From: Polychytrium aggregatum
Lineage: Eukaryota > Chytridiomycota > Chytridiomycetes > Polychytriales
Reading direction: 5' to 3'
NCBI RefSeq assembly: GCF_025602895.1
Contig: NW_026516563.1
Span: 1 to 21,800, forward strand
DNA length: 21,800 nucleotides
Shown: positions 18,000 through 21,800 of the stretch, one piece after another
Layout of the letters: each line of letters begins with the position of its first letter
Position numbering within the stretch: the stretch's first letter is position 1
The notes under the pieces: generated by a model
Told to the model about the DNA's origin: nothing
The model's input: only the letters and a program-made list of their open reading frames with translations
The model's database searches: none
Translations under genes and position numbers: made by a program

Positions 18000-20215
18000 A
18001 TGTCCGCAAGCAAAGAAAAGTCGGCCGACCAGCCCGAGCGCCGCCGCTACCGCCCGGCAACCGAGTGCGTCTTTGTCGACGGCACGGGTGTCTCTGATCA
18101 GTACAATGCTTCGTCCGTGCCCATCTACCAGACGGCCACCTTCAAGCAGGCCAGCGCTACCGAGATGGGCGAGTACGACTATTCCCGCAGCGGAAACCCA
18201 ACTCGCTCGAACGTCGGTAAGAGTCGTCTGATCCTTGTCGGCTCGAGGAGGGCACTGGGCGCCGGAATCTACAGCCCTGAATAGGCATTCTCGAACCCCA
18301 TGCCTCAACGTTGGCACCTGCCACTCGAGTTTGATGCATGAGCCCAAGACGGCGCAGCGGCGCATAGCCATCGGAACGCACATGCTCTCTATGGATGGTT
18401 GCGGTGGCGCTTCCGTCGTGGAGCAAGCACTGTGAAGCAACAAGCAGCATCGACCATGCGGCCGAGCGCCGAGACCGAGTCCCGGAATCACCTGCATCCG
18501 AAACCCTCGAGAATCACGGGCTGACTCTGCTCCGATCCGTGAATCGATCGATCTGCTGCATCGCGACTTGCGGCTGATCAAACTTCCAACCGTTTGTGTG
18601 CTCTACAGAGTCGCACCTGGCCAAGCTCATGGGTGCCACTCGGGCCTTTGCAATCGCCAGTGGCATGAGCGCCCTCGATGTCATTACTCGCCTGGTCAAG
18701 TCTGGCGAGGAGATTATTGCTGGAAAACGATCTCTACGGCGGTATGTGCCCTATTTCGGGGCCGGTCAATTGCATTCCCCTCTCCCATCGCTGCGGCCCA
18801 TTGGCTCTCGCCGCTCGCTTTTGCTCACTTTTCCGCCCTCACGCATGCCATCGCTCCACCGTTACCGATACGGGTGTGCAGGCACCAACCGTCTCCTGAC
18901 TTTCCTCAAGACCCATAACAATATCGTCGTCCACCACATCGACACCACCAACTCCGAGACGATTCTGCCCTATCTCAAGGCTGGCAAGACCAAGATGGTG
19001 CTGCTCGAGACTCCGACCAACCCCTTGATCAAGATTGCCGACATCCCCACCATCAGCCAACACGTCCACCGCGTCTGTCCCGACGCCCTCGTCGTCGTCG
19101 ATAATACCATGATGAGCCCGTATCTCCAGCGCCCCCTGGAGCTGGGAGCCGACATTACCTATCACTCGGGCACAAAGTACCTACGCGGGCACCCTGACTT
19201 GATGGCGGGTGTTGTCGGTGTCAAGGACAATGCCCTGGCCGAGGTAAGGCGAGTGCGCGAGACCATAGCTGATGACGCCGATGGCTCTGTTGCTACCGGT
19301 ACTGGCTGGGTTTCTGTGTTTCGACCACCCCTGCGGTGCGGATCGAGTAGCCATGTAGCGGCGTGCTATATGATCATAAACAGATCTTGAGCGGTGGCCT
19401 CCCAGCATGGGATGCTTGGGCCAAACGTGTCCCGCGATGTAACCACAACCGGGGATGCCACACCGCACGATCCACTGACACACCCACCCGCATACTCCCC
19501 GCACGATCCACTGACCCGCACACTCCCCGCACGATCCACTGACACACCCGCACACTCCCCGCACCAAATATCAGAGAATCTTTTTTGTCATCAACGCCAC
19601 GGGTAGCGCACTGTCTCCCTTCGACTCCTTCTTGCTGCTACGCGGTGTCAAGACCCTCAGCGTGCGCATGGAGACCCAGCAGCGCAACTGCCAGCAGATT
19701 GCCGAGTTCCTGGAGGCCAAGGGCTTCAAGGTCCGGTACCCGGGCCTCAAGAGCCACCCCCAGTATGAGCTGCACCACCGCATGGCACTGGGCTCGGGAG
19801 CCGTGCTGAGCTTTGAGACTGGCGACGTCGAGAAGAGCGAGAAGGTTGTCGAAAGCACCAAGTTGTGGGCCATCTCGGTCAGCTTTGGCTGTGTCAACTC
19901 TCTGATCAGGTGAGACCGAGTGCTCAGACAACTGCGAGCTGCGATGACTGCGAGCTGCGATGACTGCGAGCTGCGATGACTGCGAGCTGATGCAGCACCA
20001 CACAGACTGCCACTATCCCGCGATTGACCCCCCTCTGCACCACATATACTTTCAGCATGCCCTGTCGAATGTCGCATGCGTCGATCCCAGCACATGTCCG
20101 CAAGGAGCGGGACCTGCCAGAAGATCTGATTCGTCTCTGCATCGGCATCGAAGATGTGCGGGACCTGATCGAGGATCTGGAAAATGCCCTGCGCATCGCC
20201 GAGTGCATACAGTGA
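18000..20215 (+). CDS. STR3: Cystathionine beta-lyase (PLP enzyme), 5 exons, with a one-base frameshift
   Basis: Splits cystathionine into homocysteine, pyruvate and ammonia in methionine biosynthesis; a Cys/Met-metabolism PLP enzyme. Exons: 18000-18216, 18609-18741, 18882-19243, 19575-19909 and 20056-20215. Visible motifs are YSRSGNPTRSNV, the SGMSAL cofactor loop, VVDNTMMSPYLQRPLELGAD, and HSGTKYLRGH carrying the PLP lysine (about K215, codon 19175-19177). The C-terminus (SLISMPCRMSHASIP, GIEDVRDLIEDLENAL) fits beta-lyases of fungi and plants rather than gamma-lyases. Exon 2 ends with a shift: the family sequence AGNDLYGG needs GGA-AAC-GAT, but the DNA has one A too many (AAAA at 18724-18727), giving AGKRSL. 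The summed exons are 1207 nt, one over a multiple of three; without that base the product would be 401 aa. Everything else is intact, so an assembly error is likeliest and a recent null allele possible. Confidence 0.9.
19464..19564 (+). repeat. Minisatellite in intron 3 of the lyase gene
   Basis: Three units starting CGCACGATCCACTGAC at 19464, 19500 and 19528, 36, 28 and 32 bp long, then a partial fourth. Lengths differ in 4-bp steps through CACC/CCCG-type insertions. The intron spans 19244-19574. Confidence 0.85.
19931..19989 (+). repeat. 16-bp tandem repeat in intron 4 of the lyase gene
   Basis: ACTGCGAGCTGCGATG repeated three times exactly, then a truncated fourth copy, within the 146-nt intron 19910-20055. 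Confidence 0.9.
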
Positions 20216-20891
20216 GCAACGGCTTTGTGGTGCCCGAGTGGCAGCACCTGTCTGTAGTCAAAGTCAAGATGAACGCAGGCCAAGGACAGCACAAGACAGC
20301 GCAGGGGCAGGGACAGAACAGGACCGGACGGCAATACCACCCGCCATGATGCGCATGTCTATGGCTGGGTGGTGCGTGGAGCGCGATTTGGGCTGCCGAG
20401 TGCGCCAGCGACGGGGCATCGATGGAGAGATGTGGATCGGCCCGCTGGGATCGCAATATAGAGCGACTGACTTTGCCGATGGATATGCTGCTGGAATGCT
20501 GGGATGTTGGGATGTTAGGTCGTTGGCTGGGTGAGGCCATGGCACGCACGCTTGTTGGTCCTGCCAAACGGACAAGCAGATCCATGGGACATGTCCTTCG
20601 AGCAACATGTCTTTCGGGCGGCATGTCCTTGGGACGACACCAACAACACGCACCGCATTACCGCAGCAACACAGCAAACAGAGGCCCAGGAGAAACCAGC
20701 TGCTCCAAAGGCATTTCGGATGTGCTTCACCACGATCGCGCTTGCTCTCGGGCCGCTGCATCGTCCGCATGGGGGTCCGTTTTGGCGTGGTCGCCGCGGA
20801 CTGCCATGGCGCTGTCCAAGCACATCGCCGATCCTGGGAAGGACAACGGCAGAGGCTGCTGTAGAAGTTGCCTGGCTGTCGACACTGCACC

Positions 20892-20999
20892 GGATATCGC
20901 ACTGATTGCATATGGATATCACACTGATTGCATATGGAAATCACATTTGGATATCACATTGATTGCATATGGATATCGCATTTGGATATCACATTCTGT
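20892..20999 (+). repeat. Alternating 22-bp and 13-bp GGATATC repeats
   Basis: Units begin GGATATCRCA. Long units (22 bp) add a TGATTGCATAT tail, short units (13 bp) end in TTT. The order is 22, 22, 13, 22, 13, then a final partial unit. AT-rich against a GC-rich background. Confidence 0.85.
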
Positions 21000-21054
21000 A
21001 TGCCGCTCGCCACATTCACCACATTGCACTTGGCATCGCCGCGCTGTTCGATAT

Positions 21055-21111
21055 CGCATTCATTCCATCCAACACTTCCAGCACTTCCAACGCATTCATT
21101 CCATCCAACAC
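21055..21111 (+). repeat. 21-bp direct repeat with ATTCATTCCATCCAACAC core
   Basis: Exact copies at 21055-21075 and 21091-21111, separated by a CTTCCAGCACTTCCAA spacer. They lie 270 to 326 nt upstream of the ATG at 21381. Confidence 0.8.
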
Positions 21112-21380
21112 ATGTGCTCTCCTTGCCTGCCCGCCTTGGTCGCCTTGGTCGCCTTGGTCACCCCCAACAACAACAGACCCAAGCAGCGCCCTTGTCGCCG
21201 CACGGCTGTGCGATCTCGGTGGTCTCTCGCCTCCTCCTCGCTGCATCGGGGCGTCCTCGCTTGCCCGCGGCGCGGCCTCTTTCTGGTTTGGTCGACTTGT
21301 GCCGATTGTCTTCCTGACCTCCCCGCTGGTCCTGGCCTTGGTCTGCTCTTCCTCCTGCCCCTCACCCGCACCCGCCCGGC

Positions 21381-21800
21381 CATGGACTCCGATCCGGTCT
21401 TGCGGCCAAATCCGCTGCACGTCGTTTACTTCCTGTCGTCCATCCTCTTTGGCCCGCTGGCTGCCTCTGTGCTGTTCTCGGTTGTGTCGCTCCTAATACC
21501 CAAGAATGCGACCCTAACACCAACGTCCAGCCCAACCCCTGATGCCCGTTCCTCCAGCTCGCTCTCAAAGTCGGCCCGCACGGTCGCAACCTCCGTGGCA
21601 TCAGTGCTCTCGTCTTCGCCATCGCCGGCCGCTGTTCGTCCATCCAGCTCGTCGTCGGCGTCTGTCTTGGCCACTCCATCGCCGTCGCTGGCCGCTGCTG
21701 CTGCATCGGCAGCATCAAGCCCTCATATCATCGCACGCTTTTCGCTTCACTCCTGGCTGCTGTCGGTCCTGTGGCGATTCGTCTTCCAGCTGGTGCAGTC
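21381..21800 (+). CDS. N-terminal part of an unidentified membrane protein, runs off the window
   Basis: The frame opens at ATG 21381 (G at -3, G at +4; the last in-frame stop upstream ends at 21317) and stays open for 140 codons to the window end. Visible parts: a polar start, a hydrophobic segment at about residues 13-40 (VVYFLSSILFGPLAASVLFS and on), an NAT N-glycosylation sequon right after it, a low-complexity Ser/Ala/Pro linker at about 45-112, then a second hydrophobic stretch (SWLLSVLWRFVFQLVQ) at the edge. The layout of an N-terminal membrane anchor, disordered linker and further helix occurs in several fungal ER proteins, including NTE1-type lysophospholipases, but nothing here identifies one. 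The rest of the gene lies beyond the window. Confidence 0.6.

Larger units (their letters stand above)
20216..21380. other. Repeat-rich intergenic region downstream of the lyase gene
   Basis: No gene is recognised. It holds a CATGTCYTT motif repeated three times at about 20588-20630, an alternating 22/13-bp repeat at 20892-20999, a 21-bp direct repeat at 21055 and 21091, and a CGCCTTGGT tandem at about 21130-21160. No canonical AATAAA for the lyase was found. Open frames at 20928-21317 and 20963-21496 are repeat-derived. Confidence 0.5.

Noticed and set aside
18217..18608. Possibility that lyase intron 1 hides another gene
   Set aside because: GTAAGA donor, CTACAG acceptor and exact protein continuity (SNV-ESHLAKL) show a simple 392-nt intron with only short open frames.
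19464..19564. CRISPR-like spaced repeats
   Set aside because: Units are contiguous with variants, lie inside a spliced intron of a eukaryotic gene, and have no unique spacers.
20928..21317. 129-codon frame on + after the lyase gene
   Set aside because: Mostly translation of the GGATATC and ATTCATTCC repeats, with no domain.
1..21800. tRNA, rRNA, transposon or biosynthetic cluster
   Set aside because: Reading both strands I found no tRNA-like box pair, no terminal inverted repeats with transposase, no reverse transcriptase motif and no functionally linked cluster. A covariance-model and transposon-domain search would settle it.

Overview
The window looks like nuclear DNA of a GC-rich, intron-rich fungus, most likely an early-diverging (chytrid-like) lineage. 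The evidence is a fungal Sst2/FlbA-type RGS protein, a Dcp2 with fungal-style C-terminal leucine motifs, a fungal/plant-type cystathionine beta-lyase, and genes with 4 to 10 spliceosomal introns (85 to 546 nt, GT-AG, several with CTAAC or TACTAA branch sites). The lineage is inference; no rRNA or other marker is present.

Layout, left to right: (1) RGS/DEP regulator on +, with a very unusual 5' end. (2) Convergent to it, DCP2, the mRNA decapping enzyme, on -, five exons. (3) About 600 bp of shared promoter, then OST4 (43 aa oligosaccharyltransferase subunit) on +. (4) MHF1/CENP-S on +, at least five exons. (5) A repeat-rich 1.2 kb stretch, then a 131 aa Ser/Pro-rich protein of unknown function on +. 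(6) Convergent to it, YSH1/CPSF73, the pre-mRNA 3'-end endonuclease, on -, eleven exons. (7) About 600 bp of shared promoter, then cystathionine beta-lyase (STR3-type) on +, five exons, with a one-base frameshift. (8) 1.2 kb of repeats, then the start of a membrane protein on + that runs off the window.

The genes are housekeeping functions with no shared pathway: G-protein desensitisation, mRNA decapping, N-glycosylation, DNA repair/kinetochore, mRNA 3' processing, methionine biosynthesis. I see no mobile element, CRISPR array, RNA gene, biosynthetic cluster or new multi-gene system. The points of interest are a 356-nt AG-free tract before the RGS acceptor, seven leucine-rich motifs in the Dcp2 tail, an 11-bp repeat element shared by the two divergent promoters, an ATGA uORF/main-ORF overlap at OST4, a histidine-rich insert in CPSF73, a 31-triplet CAG/CAA tract inside a CPSF73 intron, and the frameshifted lyase. 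Exon boundaries were worked out by hand from splice signals, phase and family alignment from memory; spliced lengths are divisible by three for DCP2 and YSH1 and exactly one base over for the lyase.
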